Assembly (NCBI RefSeq): GCF_024166365.1
Contig: NC_064842.1
Coordinates: 19,811,001 to 19,875,000, forward strand
Direction of reading: 5' to 3'
Length of the DNA: 64,000 bases
Source: Elephas maximus indicus
Lineage: Eukaryota > Chordata > Mammalia > Proboscidea > Elephantidae
Positions 33,365 through 43,569 of the stretch are shown here, one piece after another. The notes under the pieces were generated by a model. It did no database searches and had not been told where the DNA came from. It saw nothing but the letters and a program-made list of their open reading frames with translations. Each line of letters opens with the position of its first letter. Within the stretch, counting starts at the first letter, position 1. A program made the translations under genes and the position numbers.

Positions 33365-33470
33365 TCTAACCACAGCAGTCTCTGTGCTATTTCTCAAACA
33401 GGCACCCTCCAATCTCAGGGCCTTTGCTCCCTGTCTTAATGTCATGCTGTTCTTCTCCCAGTTGGCACCA
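33365..33470 (+). mobile_element. L2-like fragment
   Basis: The TCTCAGGGCCTTTGCTCCCT and ATGCTGTTCTTCTCCC segments resemble L2. The call is tentative because the neighbouring block may be one larger LTR. Confidence 0.35.
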
Positions 33471-33709
33471 GAATTCTGGTGGAGAGTGTTGTCCAACAAC
33501 CCCTCTTAAGTACTTCTAAACAAAATGATCAGTTTTCTGTATCCTGAACTTCCAGATCCAGTTCTTAAATAAATGTGAGACATAGTCCATTTAATTTAGT
33601 ACATCTGTTTCTAGAAAAATAACCTGTAGGAAAATAATGTCCCATTCCTCTTCTCTGCCTTTTGGACCCACCTCAAACCCTGGTATTTAAAATCCTAAAG
33701 TTAAATAAT

Positions 33710-34058
33710 GAGGCATTGGTGGATCACTGGTAGAATTCTTGCCTTCCATGTAGGAAATGTGGGTTCGATTCCAGGCCAATGCATCTCATGTTGCAGCCAC
33801 CACTGGTCTGTCAGTGGAGGCTTGCGTGTTGCTATGATGCTAAACAGGTTTCAGTCGAGCTCCCAGACTAAGACAAACTAGGAAGAAAGGCCTGGTGATC
33901 TACTTGCAAAAATCAGCCAGTGAAAACCCTATGAATCACAAGGGCTCAATTTGGAACTAATCACGGGGACAGCACAAGACCAGGCAGTATTTCCTTCTGT
34001 TGCGCATGCAGTCACCATGAGTCAGGGGCTGATTCAATGGCATCTAACAACAACAACG
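33710..34058 (+). mobile_element. tRNA-Gly-headed SINE with near-intact tRNA fold
   Basis: The 5' 71 nt (about 33712-33782) look like tRNA-Gly: the acceptor GCATTGG pairs with CCAATGC, a TCC anticodon sits in a CTTCCAT loop and GGTTCGATTCC forms the B box. The body and the CTAACAACAACAAC tail follow. A 12-bp repeat with one mismatch (AAGTTAAATAAT at 33698-33709, AAGTTCAATAAT at 34059-34070) flanks it. Confidence 0.9.
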
Positions 34059-34169
34059 AAGTTCAATAATTTTGCCATGGAGTATGCATGTAAATACAAG
34101 TTAATCATAAAAGAGACACCATATGTCCAAGCAGACAGCATGCACCTTGTTGGCAAAATGAGCATGTTA

Positions 34170-34640
34170 AGATAAATCACGTCCAGATTGCAAGGTCTGG
34201 GTTGGTATGGTGCTCCATCCCGATGCCTCTGCACATCTGAAGGACTCTGGAAGTGCTGCTGGCTGAGAGCCTGCAGCTGTCAGCCCTCTCCCGAAGTTGC
34301 CCTTGTTGCAGAGACCGGCCTTGCCAAAGTCATGTCCTCTTCCCGGAGGCAGCCTTTATCCAGTGACTTCCATGCAGGAGTATAAAAGCTCAGACCGCTT
34401 GCCCCAAATCATGACAACTCTGAAGGGCCATGCCAGTATCAGAGCTCCTCATGGGGTCACCTGAGGCCTTTGTTGAGACTGCAGCACAGCCTAACTTCTC
34501 CCTCTGATCATTTCCTTCCTTTTCTCCAGGTCTTAATCCTGAGAGCACCCTCTAATACTCTTCTGCCTGCTTATCTCCATCGTGGAGTCTGTCTCTCAGG
34601 GAATCAACCTGTAACTATTGACACCAGGAACAGTCCAATA
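34170..34640 (+). mobile_element. LTR-like block with a TATA box
   Basis: A TATAAAAGCTCAGACC core-promoter-like motif lies at about 34381. Downstream, GAGGCCTTTGTTGAGACTGC, CTTCTCCCTCTGATCATTTC, and CAGGGAATCAACCTGTAACT have the look of an old ERVL-type LTR U5 end. No internal region is attached and the ends are not certain. Confidence 0.45.
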
Positions 34641-34789
34641 AAATAGATGCCAAGATGGGATTCTGGGGCTGGACCACCCGCTGCCCGGCTAAGAATGGGT
34701 ACCTCATCACTGTTAGCAGGTGGGGCTCGGCTTAGCCTTGGGAGACGGCAGCAGTGCAACTGTTAAACCCTTTACCAGAGCCCTAAAAT

Positions 34790-35145
34790 GGAATGAAGTT
34801 CTGATACACGATACAACATGGGTGAACCTCAAAAACATTATACTGAGAGAAGTCAGACATATGATTCCATTTATATGAAATGTCCAGAATAGGTAAATCC
34901 ACAGAGACAGAAATCAGGTTAGTTGTTTCCAGGGGCTGGAGGGTAAGGGGATGAGGGGATGAGGAATGACTGCATGTATAATGGGTATGGGGTTTCCTTT
35001 TAGGGTGGTGAAAACATTTTAGAACTAGACAGAGGTGGTGGTTGCACGCCATTGTGAAAGTACTAAATGCCACCGAATTGTTTGCTTTAAATGGTTGATT
35101 TTATGTTATGTGAATTTCGCCTCAATAAAACAAAGTAAGAAAAGG
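34790..35145 (+). mobile_element. Old L1 3' end
   Basis: ACATGGGTGAACCTCAAAAA, GACATATGATTCCATTTATA, GTTTCCAGGGGCTGGAGGG and TTAAATGGTTGATTTTATGT, with CTCAATAAAAC at the end, are typical of old L1 ORF2-end and 3' UTR sequence. Confidence 0.75.
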
Positions 35146-35821
35146 AAAAAATTTTTACTGTTAGTGAACTTGGATGGATTACCAGTGGAAGGAAAGGTAC
35201 TAGTAGGTGAAATGTATCAGGGATTTGAGAAATACGGGGGCAATAAGAATTATAAGGGTAATGGAATTGGATGACTGTGGCAAGTGGCTATTGATGCTTT
35301 GAAAAATGAAAGGCTGACAGTGATTACAGAAATTACAAGCTAGGTATGAAAGCCAGAGGCCTACTTGGCAGTGAATAGAGGGCTTCCCAACTCCTGTAGC
35401 CAGAGGGCAGAAAAAGCTGCGGATCAGGCCCAGGATTTAATCATAAGGGCAGCGGAACTCTAGAGAAGGTTGAAATCTTGACCTAGGTAGGTCTGCTATG
35501 CCCAGGTAAGGGCTCCATTAGTAAGGGATGGAATCCGGACATAAGAGGTGAGGCCATCTGGGTTGATGTACTTGAAAATCTTGAACTCCCAGATTCCTCT
35601 GAACCCTCTGAGCCCGCAAAATTGGCTCCCTCTCCATATTAAGGCCTAGTACTACCCTCTCGACACACACGCGTGCGTGCACACACACACACACACACAC
35701 ACTCGCACATCTTGCCCCTTGCTTGAAGACACTGCAGACACCATTTCACTAATAACAGCACACACCTTCCTCAGGATTTCCTTTCACCTGCCCTCTTGGC
35801 CAATAATTAGCATTAGATAGA
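35146..35821. other. Unassigned sequence with a (CA)n microsatellite
   Basis: No gene was recognised. A (CA)n/CG-containing microsatellite lies at about 35666-35702; the rest has no known repeat. Confidence 0.55.
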
Positions 35822-36245
35822 CAAGTAGATAGCTGCCATCAAGTCGACTCAGACTCTTGGCAACCTTACGTACAGGAGAATGAATGTTGCCTGGTCCTGT
35901 GTCATCCTCACAATTGCTGACATGTTTGAGTCCATTGCTGTGGCTCTTGTGCCAATCCACCTCAGAGAGGATCTCTCTCACTCTCACTGGCACTCCACTT
36001 CACCAAACGTCCTCCAGCGATTGATGCCTCCTGATGACATGTCCAAAGCAAGCGAGTCAGCAGTGCTCCATGGTGGGCCACAAGGTTTTCATTGGCTAAT
36101 TTTCAGAAGTAGATCACCAGACCTTTCTTCCTAGTTTGTCTTAGTCCAGAAGCTCCACTGAAACCTGTTCACCATGGGCAACTCTGATGGTATTTGAAAT
36201 ACTGCTCTCATAGCTTCCAGCATCATAGCAACATCCTGGGGGAAC
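35822..36245 (-). mobile_element. tRNA-Gly-headed SINE (long variant, head lost)
   Basis: AGCTGCCATCAAGTCGACTC, TGTGTCATCCTCACAATTGC, GATGACATGTCCAAAGCAAG, GTTTTCATTGGCTAATTTTC and TTCCAGCATCATAGCAACAT match the copies at 30813 and 45584. Confidence 0.8.
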
Positions 36246-37731
36246 TGGCAGAGGTGAGTGACACTGTGGCTTTGGGGGCCTGTACAGGAAACGGCAGAGG
36301 GAGAGTTAAGGATGGGAGAGAGAGGTTTAGAGATAGGAAATGAAAAAAGATCCATGGTCTCTTCAGGGGCCTCTCATTCTTCTTTGGTTATGCTCTTCCA
36401 AGCATGTCTGGGATGTATGGAAAGAATCCTGACCATGGAAATTCATCCTGCAGAGAACCAAGTATTATTATTATTTATAAATCAATCAATCAATAATTTC
36501 CAAATTGGCCAGTTTTCCCAGAACTATCCTAAGGAGAGAGGGAGCCTGGGAAAGACCCAGTCAGCCTGGAAGGGAGGTGGCTGAACTTGGAAATAAGCAA
36601 TGTACCTTATGCAGGAAAATACGTCTTACCAAGGGCAAGAGTGCTGATCCAAGGCTGCTCAGTGCCCAGAGGGTCACCTCAGGCCAGCAGGACTGCTGCG
36701 GTCTCCTAGGCCTCCTGGTCTGGCTCATGACACAGGATGTGGCACTGGCAGGGTTTGCATATACAATTCAGCTAGACGCTGAAGACCACTGATTTTAAAA
36801 TGCAAGTTTCCTCATAGAAGGATTGCATTACGGGAGATATAAACAACGTTTCAGAGAGAATCATAGTCCCAGGATGGATGAACTCTCTGACCCCAAGGCA
36901 AGGGTTCTGTGAGGGGCGTCCTTAAACAGGCTGCAGAGCTACTGTGGGAGCCAGACAGACAGCAGGGCAAAGGCTCCTCGGTGTCATCAGCTTTGAACTC
37001 TAAAGACCCCTGAGGCCACAATTCTGTACACTCATTGTAAAAGCCACTCGTTTTATGAGAAGAGAAAGAAAAGGAGAAGAAAGAAATTAGAGTACATTAG
37101 TCACCCTATGAAATAAAAGTCACCCTATGGGAGTTTGAGGGATTAAAAGTAAAAATGAGATAAAAGGAAAATAAAATAATAAAAATAAAATAAAAATGGA
37201 GTAAGATGTATAAAGTAAACAACCCACTGAACAGGAAAAGGCAACGAAAAAGATAAAAAAGAAAAGTGAGTTTAAAACACAAGAAATGAAATGTGAGGCT
37301 CTTTTATTAGTTGGATTAAAAGATCAAAACACAGGGAGACAGATTTTAAGTTGAGATTAGGAATATTTGCCATAGACAAAAAGAAACTGCATAGGAATTA
37401 AAAAAAAAAAAAAAAGGGAAGACAAAATAGGAGTGAGAAGGCAAAACATAAGTCTTAAGTCACATTTAAAAACAAAAATTGAAGGCCCCCAGCACATATG
37501 GCAATGGGCAGGGTCTAGGACTGTGCCTGGATGCCGATTTACCCAGAACTGAGAGCTCAGCCCTGGGAGCACAGCAGAGAGTTCTGGGCTCTGTGGGAGG
37601 GGCAGCCCCCTCTACTTTTGTATTTGTTTGAACAAAGCTTCTCATGGTCATGATCAAATTCTAAACAGGTTTCCTCTTAAACTGTATCTCCTTCGCCCAA
37701 AAAGAACATTTAAATCGCCTAAAGAAAACCG
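36246..37731. other. Unassigned, partly AT- and purine-rich sequence
   Basis: No gene was recognised. The 37040-37470 stretch is rich in A and G with an A15 run near 37400. Two overlapping plus-strand frames at 36258-36792 have no domains. No CpG island or splice-exon pattern stands out. Confidence 0.45.
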
Positions 37732-38075
37732 ACGAGGCAGTGGTGGATCAATGGTAGAATTCTTGCCTTCCAAGTGGGAGACCCAGGTTCAAGTTCTGGC
37801 CAATTCACTTTATGCACAGCCACCATCCATTGGTCAGTGGAGGCTTGCGTGTTGCTATGACGCTGAACAGGTTTCAGTGGAGCTTCTAGACTAAGACAGA
37901 CGAGGAAGAAAGGCCTGGTGACCTACTTACAAATCAGCCAATGAAAACCCCATGGATCACAATGGTCTGATCCTCAATCATGGGGATGGCACAGGACTGG
38001 GCAGCATTTTGTTCCATTGTGCATGGGGTCGCCATGAGCTGGAGGCAAAGTGGACTACAGCTAACAACATTACAA
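37732..38075 (+). mobile_element. tRNA-Gly-headed SINE
   Basis: The head GGCAGTGGTGGATCAATGGT with GAATTCTTGCCTTCC and CAGGTTCAAGTTCTGG is tRNA-Gly-like. The body has GTGGAGGCTTGCGTGTTGCT and ACAGGACTGGGCAGCATTTT, and the tail CAGCTAACAACATTACAAC. Confidence 0.9.
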
Positions 38076-38089
38076 CAATAATGATGGCT

Positions 38090-38535
38090 GTCACATGGTG
38101 GCTTTCTATTTCTACCATTCCGTCTATTTATTTCGTAGTTGGCATTCTACTTTCATAATGAACTTCTGCTTTCCCCCCATTTATTTATTTATTAGTATGG
38201 ATTCCTATTTTATTTAATAGGTTGAAGTCTGTTACTATCATTATTTTGATGCTTGAACTGTCCCAGATTTGGCCAGTGGGAACCTTTTCAAGCTGGCTCT
38301 TGAGTCCTTTGACATGTCCACATCATTCTTTAAGCATTTCCTTACCTGCTGGTAGAAGAAGGTATTCCAGGTTCATCTTGTACTTTTCCTGTTCCATCCC
38401 TAGAATCAACTGTTTCCTGGTTCCTTTTAGTGGAGAATGGTATTTAGAGACCAAGAGTAGATGTTCCATGTGCTCACTGCTACAAGGATGTCATCACTTC
38501 TGGATCTTCTCAGCTGATTGAGCTAGGACTTTACA
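38090..38535 (+). mobile_element. Old L1 (L1M-like) fragment
   Basis: ATTTGGCCAGTGGGAACCTT, TCCTTTGACATGTCCACATC, TCCAGGTTCATCTTGTACTT and GTTCCTTTTAGTGGAGAATG resemble the non-coding part of old L1 elements. The call is by eye. Confidence 0.5.
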
Positions 38536-38544
38536 TACATATGT

Positions 38545-39161
38545 TGTAGAGTAACTATCTGTACTCTGATTAATGTAAAATTGAGAGATTTGTTGAATAA
38601 AGAGACAGCTCAAGCTAGGGTAGACTGAACTCCATGTGGCAGAATCCAACATGGCAACTCAGCGAAGATGTTTTATAAGGGGGAAACAAAGGACATGAAG
38701 TACAGTACTTGATTGGTATTTACAAACTTAGATCATTGAAAGACATAATCTGGTAACAGATCGTTTTAAGGCAGGACTTCCTGTGGCAGGAACTCATAAG
38801 ACAGGATTTCCTGCGGAGGGAACTGGTGAGGCAGGACTTCAATAGTGGAAGCTCTTAAGACAATTGGTTTAAAAGAATATTGTCTTAGATTGGTTTCAAT
38901 GTGGTAATCATAAGGGCATGTGGGGTGGGGAGTTGTGTCAAAGGGTAGTTACATTTTCATTACCAGACATTCCTGTATCAGGGGAGCTGCAGTGTAGTAC
39001 ATCATCATTGCCAGACATTTCTTAGTTTCATGATTATGTCTGCACAGAAAATAGCTGTTGCTAGGGTGGAAACAAAACTAGCTGCAGAGGACTCGAACTT
39101 AAACCTCAAGTCTGCCACTTTGGATTTTCTCAGGTACCTCAAATTTTAAAATTCCCTTACA
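38545..39161. mobile_element. LTR-like segment with TG...CA ends
   Basis: It begins TGTAGAGTAAC at 38545 and ends CCCTTACA at 39161, about 617 bp. Three diverged internal repeats (GGCAGGACTTCCTGTGG, ACAGGATTTCCTGCGG, GGCAGGACTTCAATAG) lie at about 38772-38850. No matching target duplication was found and the orientation is unclear. Confidence 0.4.
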
Positions 39162-39310
39162 CGTATATAAACACACACATACATATACAAACACACACAT
39201 AAATATGTATATTATATATATTTACACAAACACACACATAAACATACATATATATACATAACTGGCTATAACTATATCTGTATGTTTATACGCATGTAAA
39301 TATATATCTG
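39162..39310. repeat. Compound CA/TA microsatellite
   Basis: An irregular mixture of ACACAC and TATATA runs, low in G and C, ending near 39315. Confidence 0.75.
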
Positions 39311-39511
39311 TTTTTTAAACTATGAGTTCATACTATACCTCAAGGTTCTCTCCATTCTTCACTTCTAGTCACTTTTCCAACAGTGAGAAACCTGGCTCCC
39401 ATTATCCTTCCTACAGTTACTTGTTCAATGACTTATTTCCTCAGTGTAACCAACCTCCGACCACACAGGTTGCCTCCTCTATGCACTCCCTCCCCAACGG
39501 TCCCTCCTCGG

Positions 39512-40136
39512 TACATCACTGCCTCCTCAAGGTCCCCCTCTATCACCAAGGCTGCCTCCTCGGTGTGCCTGGCACATCACTGCCTCTACAGGGTCACCCT
39601 CCACCACCACCATGGCTGCCTCCTTGGTGTGACCGGCACATCACTGCCTCCACAGGGTCACCCTCCACCACCACCATGGCTGCCTCCTCGGTGTGGTCGG
39701 CACATCACTGCCTCCACAGGGTCACCCTCTACCACCATGGCTGCCTCCTCGGTGTGGTCGGCACATCACTGCCTCCACAGGGTCACCCTCTACCACCATG
39801 GCTGCCTCCTCGGTGTGCCTGGCACATCACTGCCTCCACAGGGTCACCCTCTACCACCATGGCTGCCTCCTTGGTGTGCCTGGCACATCACTGCCTCTAC
39901 AGGGTCACCCTCTACCACTATGGCTGCCTCCTTGGTGTGCCTGGTACATCACTGCCTCCACAGGGTCACGCTCCACCACCACCATGGCTGCCTCCTCGGT
40001 GTGCCCGGCACATCACTGCCTCTACAGGGTCACCCTCCACCACCACCATGGCTGCCTCCTTGGTGTGCCCGGCACATCACTGCCTCCACAGGGTCACCCT
40101 CCACCACCACCATGGCTGCCTCCTCGGTGTACCCTG
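39512..40136 (+). repeat. 61/64-bp minisatellite, about 10 units
   Basis: Unit starts are at 39512, 39573, 39637, 39701, 39762, 39823, 39884, 39945, 40009 and 40073, so the lengths are 61, 64, 64, 61, 61, 61, 61, 64, 64 and about 64. The length classes differ by one CAC triplet. Every unit length is 1 modulo 3, so the reading frame rotates by one at each unit, and the plus strand is open in all three frames over much of the array. Most units carry CACCATGGCTGCC, which fits the Kozak consensus. No evidence of expression is visible. Confidence 0.95.
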
Positions 40137-40599
40137 AGGTCTCCGCACGGCTCAGCCCCAAACACACTCTGGGGAGGGAAGAGAAGGGAAGAGAAAGCTC
40201 AAAAGCAGTTTAATGGAAAACAGAAAAGATAATGTAAAGTTGGCTCGACTCTCCTTGGAGTCAATTATAGACTGTGAACTTTGATTTTATAGCAAATATT
40301 TTGCCCTTAATGGAAGGAGGAAGTGAAAGGCATTCCATGATATTCAGTCAGAAGAGAGGCCTGAATTTCCCCTGGTTCCACTATGGTATCCATAATTAAA
40401 TAAAGCCAACAGAGAAAGAATGCTGGCTGCTGTGGGAAGACACATGGAGAAAAATGGAAGGAAGGAGGAGGCTGTTGGGGAAGGAAGGAACCGTAGTGGC
40501 AGAGATGAGGCCAGATACTGGATCTTAATAAAGCCCCCTATGGCAAGATACATCTCTATTGTGTTAAATTCTGATGTCTTCTCCTAAAGATTTAACATG
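40137..40599. other. Unassigned non-coding sequence
   Basis: Follows the minisatellite. A purine-rich GAAGAGAAGGGAAGAG stretch lies near 40177. No gene or repeat family was identified. Confidence 0.4.
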
Positions 40600-40720
40600 G
40601 GGCAAGTTTTTCCCCACTCTAACTCTTAGCTTTACTGTCCATAAAAATGGGGATGATAATGCTCACCCCTGAACCAGGGTTGTTGGTAAGAATGAAGTGA
40701 GGTAGCCTCTGTCAAGTGCT
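40600..40720 (+). mobile_element. MIR fragment
   Basis: GTCCATAAAAATGGGGATGA, TAATGCTCACCCCTGAACC and GTTGTTGGTAAGAATGAAGT match the central and 3' parts of MIR. Confidence 0.6.
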
Positions 40721-40971
40721 GCTCCTGCCATTACTTCATCACTGGAGTTTTCCTGGGCCCAGGTTTCCTTTTCGCAGTGTCTCTCCTCCTGCCCCCTGCC
40801 TAGCCACAACCTGGCCCTGCCCTGCAGGCTCAGGAACCCAACCTATTTTCGTTTTATCCTCAGGGCTCCCACTGTCTACTTTAATCTTTTGGGGTTTCTT
40901 CTTGTTGTTGTGTGCCCTCAAGTTGATTTCTACTCATTACAACCCTACACTCTTTAAAAAAAAAAAATATT

Positions 40972-41005
<34 letters not shown>

Positions 41006-41024
41006 GTGGTAAATATATGTGTAA
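40721..41024. other. Unassigned sequence with SINE-tail fragment and CA/TA tract
   Basis: GTTGTTGTGTGCCCTCAAGT at about 40905-40950 looks like an AfroSINE tail on the minus strand. A (CA)n-(TA)n microsatellite spans about 40972-41005. Confidence 0.6.
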
Positions 41025-41236
41025 GGAGCCCTAATGGTGCAATGGTTAAGTACTCGGCTGCTAACCAAAAGGTCTGGGTTTTAACCCACCAACTGCTCCG
41101 CTTAAGAAAAGACCTGGCGATCTGCTCCCATGAAGATTTCAGCCTAGGAAACTCTATGAAGCAGTTCGACTGTCCTATGGGTTGCTCGGAGTTGGAATTG
41201 GCTCAACAGCACACAACGACAACAACAAGAAAAACC
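41025..41236 (+). mobile_element. AfroSINE with imperfect target-site duplication
   Basis: GGAGCCCTAATGGTGCAATG, CGGCTGCTAACCAAAAGGTC, GACCTGGCGATCTGCTCCCA, GTTGCTCGGAGTTGGAATTG and an ACAACAACAAG tail. AAATATATGTGTA (41012-41024) and AAATATGTGTGTA (41237-41249) flank it with one mismatch. Confidence 0.85.
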
Positions 41237-41254
41237 AAATATGTGTGTATCAGA

Positions 41255-41810
41255 TCAGTTGCTTTTCAACATTCTTCACGTGTACAATTCAGTTACTTCA
41301 GTTGTGTTTATCATATTATTCAACCATCGTCCCTATCCGTTTCCAAATTTCTCCACCGCCCTTAATAGAAGCTCAGCTAACCTAAGCAGAGAGTCACCCC
41401 CTTTCCCTGTTCTCCCACCTGCCCCTGGTAACCACTGATGAACTTTGGTCTGTCTGCAGATGCCTATTTTAGATGTTTCTTATAAGTCGGATCATACAAG
41501 ATCTGTCCCTTTAAACCAAAACCAAAACCCAAACCCAAACCCAGTGCCCAGTTAATTCCGACACATAGTGACCCTAGAGGACAGAGTAGAACTGCCCCAT
41601 AGAGTTTCCAAGGAGCGCCTGGTGGATTTGAACTGCCGACCTTTTAGTTAGCAGCCGTAGCACTTAACCACTATGCCACCAGGGATCATATAAGATCTGT
41701 CCCTTTATGTCTGGTTTATTTCACTCAGCACGATGTTCTCAAGGCTCATCCACGTCCTAGCATGTACTTCATTTCTCTTTATGGCCAAGTAGCCCCTACC
41801 CTGTTCTGAA
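41255..41810 (-). mobile_element. Old L1 3' UTR, split by an AfroSINE
   Basis: TCTTCACGTGTACAATTCAG, CTGGTAACCACTGATGAAC, GTCTGGTTTATTTCACTCAG and CATCCACGTCCTAGCATGTA are the reverse complement of an old L1 3' region. The AfroSINE at 41514 interrupts it. Confidence 0.8.
41514..41684 (-). mobile_element. AfroSINE with 23-bp target-site duplication
   Basis: A complete minus-strand copy with an A/C tail, GACAGAGTAGAACTGCCCCA, TGGATTTGAACTGCCGACC and ACTATGCCACCAGGG. The flanks at 41491-41513 and 41685-41707 are 23-bp direct repeats with one C/T difference, so the insertion site in the old L1 is defined to the base. Confidence 0.97.
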
Positions 41811-41859
41811 GTGTAATTCTTCAAGATGCTGGAGAAAGCTACTGGGTCTGGAGTCTGGC

Positions 41860-41985
41860 AACCCTAGGATGCTAAATCCAAGTGTTTCCACTGTGTGTCC
41901 TTGGACAAAGCATTGTCTGAGCATCTAGTTCATCTCCTTTAAAATGCACATAACAATACTAACCTCCCAGGGTTGCAGTGAGAAT
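41860..41985 (+). mobile_element. MIR fragment
   Basis: GTGTCCTTGGACAAAGCATT, CATCTCCTTTAAAATGCACA and AGGGTTGCAGTGAGAATTGA match MIR from the central core to the 3' part. Confidence 0.65.
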
Positions 41986-42723
41986 TGATTATACTGGCTC
42001 TTCCTTTCTGCTTATGCAAACCAGGACGGCTGGTCGGGCCATTTGACCAGAAGCAGAAGTCTTGGCAAAGACTCAGAGACAGGACCCTGTTTGCCTACAG
42101 TGAAAAACTTTTTAAAGAAAACATTAGGCGTTAGGAAGGAGGCAGAGCTAATGGCAAGGAAAAGCTTAGCCATAATAAACTTCCCATGACTCAGTGACCC
42201 AGAAAATTGATAAAGAACAGTTGACTCCTGATTTGAAGGAGGAAGAAACAAATGACACAATATTACAAGAATTATGTATCTACATATGGAATTAAGTGGA
42301 TTCTGGTGGAAAGAATGTGGGATTTAGAGACTCAAGACCAGCCCTAATTGTTAAAACAGCTTCTTTCCAACGCCTAGTTTTTTTTTCTCTTGTGTTTATT
42401 TACTTTCTGGGTTGGGTTGTAAATCGTTGGGCCAAAAAGGGCGGGGGGGGGGGGCAGGGGGAAGACTGAAAGAACCTGAGCAGGCCTGAGGGTGGGATCT
42501 GACGGCCATTCTCACCTTGGCTATGATTCTCTGCTGTCTTTCCCCACGAGGTGGCTTCACTTGCTCTCCCCAGCGTGGGTGGTGTGCCCGTTGGAGCTAG
42601 AACTCACCCTCGTCCTTCCTCTGAGCCTTGACAGCCTTTGTTTTGCAGAGCTGCTGTAGGACGGATTTCCCTGGGAGGAGTGGTCTCTCCAGTCCATCCT
42701 GGGGTGTTTATTACCAACATGAC
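41986..42723. other. Unassigned non-coding sequence
   Basis: No gene or repeat was recognised. A G-run (13-14 G) is at about 42442-42455. Confidence 0.4.
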
Positions 42724-42934
42724 ACAAAACCAAAACCAAACCCATTGCCCTCCAGTCGAGTACAATTCATAACTACCCCATAGGGCAGAGTAGAACTGCC
42801 ACCTTGGGTTTCCAAGACTGTAATATTTACGGAAGCAGACTGCCACATCTTTCTTCCTAGAGCGGCTGGTGGGTTGGAATCACCGACCTTTCAGTTAGCA
42901 GCCGAGCGCTTTAACCACTGTGCCACCACAGCTC
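42724..42934 (-). mobile_element. AfroSINE
   Basis: CAAAACCAAAACCAAACCCA tail, GGCAGAGTAGAACTGCCACC, AGACTGCCACATCTTTCTTC, GTTGGAATCACCGACCTTTC and CACTGTGCCACCAC. This is the longer variant with the middle segment. Confidence 0.9.
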
Positions 42935-43360
42935 CATGAAGTAACTCAAGAACCTCTTTATTATAAATCATTTCCCCTAGAGGAAGGGCATGGAGGTGAG
43001 GCCAGTCCTTGAGTCTCTAGCATAGCCACCTCCCTGAAGCTTGTTCTTTTTGGCTCAGTCCAAATAAACAGGCACATTTCCGGTAGCGCTCAAAAGGAAT
43101 CTTTCTGTGACTTTGTTTTGCAGATTTGGTTTCGGACCGGAATCGGGTTCTGTAGTTGAGGCTGGCTGCCTGAAGGTGGCGCCAGTGCACCATTGTAACA
43201 AACTGCCCTGTGCGAGAAGAAAGGACAATTTCTGTCTCATCCATTTGAGGAACTCCTGCCAGGATCAATCTTCTTACCAATGAGGTTTCTTCTCTGCCCA
43301 AAGCCCTTCAGTGGCTTCCTACTGTCTGCTGGATAAAGCCGAACTAGCAGTGGTCTCAGA
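42935..43360. other. Unassigned non-coding sequence
   Basis: No repeats or genes were recognised. Overlapping minus-strand frames at 43017-43301 have no domains. Confidence 0.4.
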
Positions 43361-43569
43361 GCCCCTGGGTGGTGCAAAGGGTTAATGTGCTCAGCTACTA
43401 AGAGAAAGGTTGGCGATTTGAGTCGACCCAGAGATGCCTTGGAAGAAAGGCCTGGCAATTTACTTCTGAAAGATCAACCATTGAAAACCCTGTGGTGCAC
43501 AGTTCTACTCTGACACCCATGGGGTCACCCTGAGTTGGAATCGACTCCATGGGATTTGAGGTTTTTTTT
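43361..43569 (+). mobile_element. AfroSINE (long variant)
   Basis: CCCTGGGTGGTGCAAAGGGT, GGTTGGCGATTTGAGTCGAC, AAGGCCTGGCAATTTACTTC, CAGTTCTACTCTGACACCC and GTTGGAATCGACTCCATGGG, ending in a T-rich tail. Confidence 0.9.

Noticed and set aside
39512-40136. CRISPR array
   Set aside because: The units are contiguous and nearly identical with no variable spacers, and the genome is mammalian.
39322-40232. Three long plus-strand open frames as a proline/histidine-rich protein
   Set aside because: The frames are cyclic permutations of one peptide caused by a stop-free repeat unit with a length of 1 modulo 3. No splice context or domain supports a gene.
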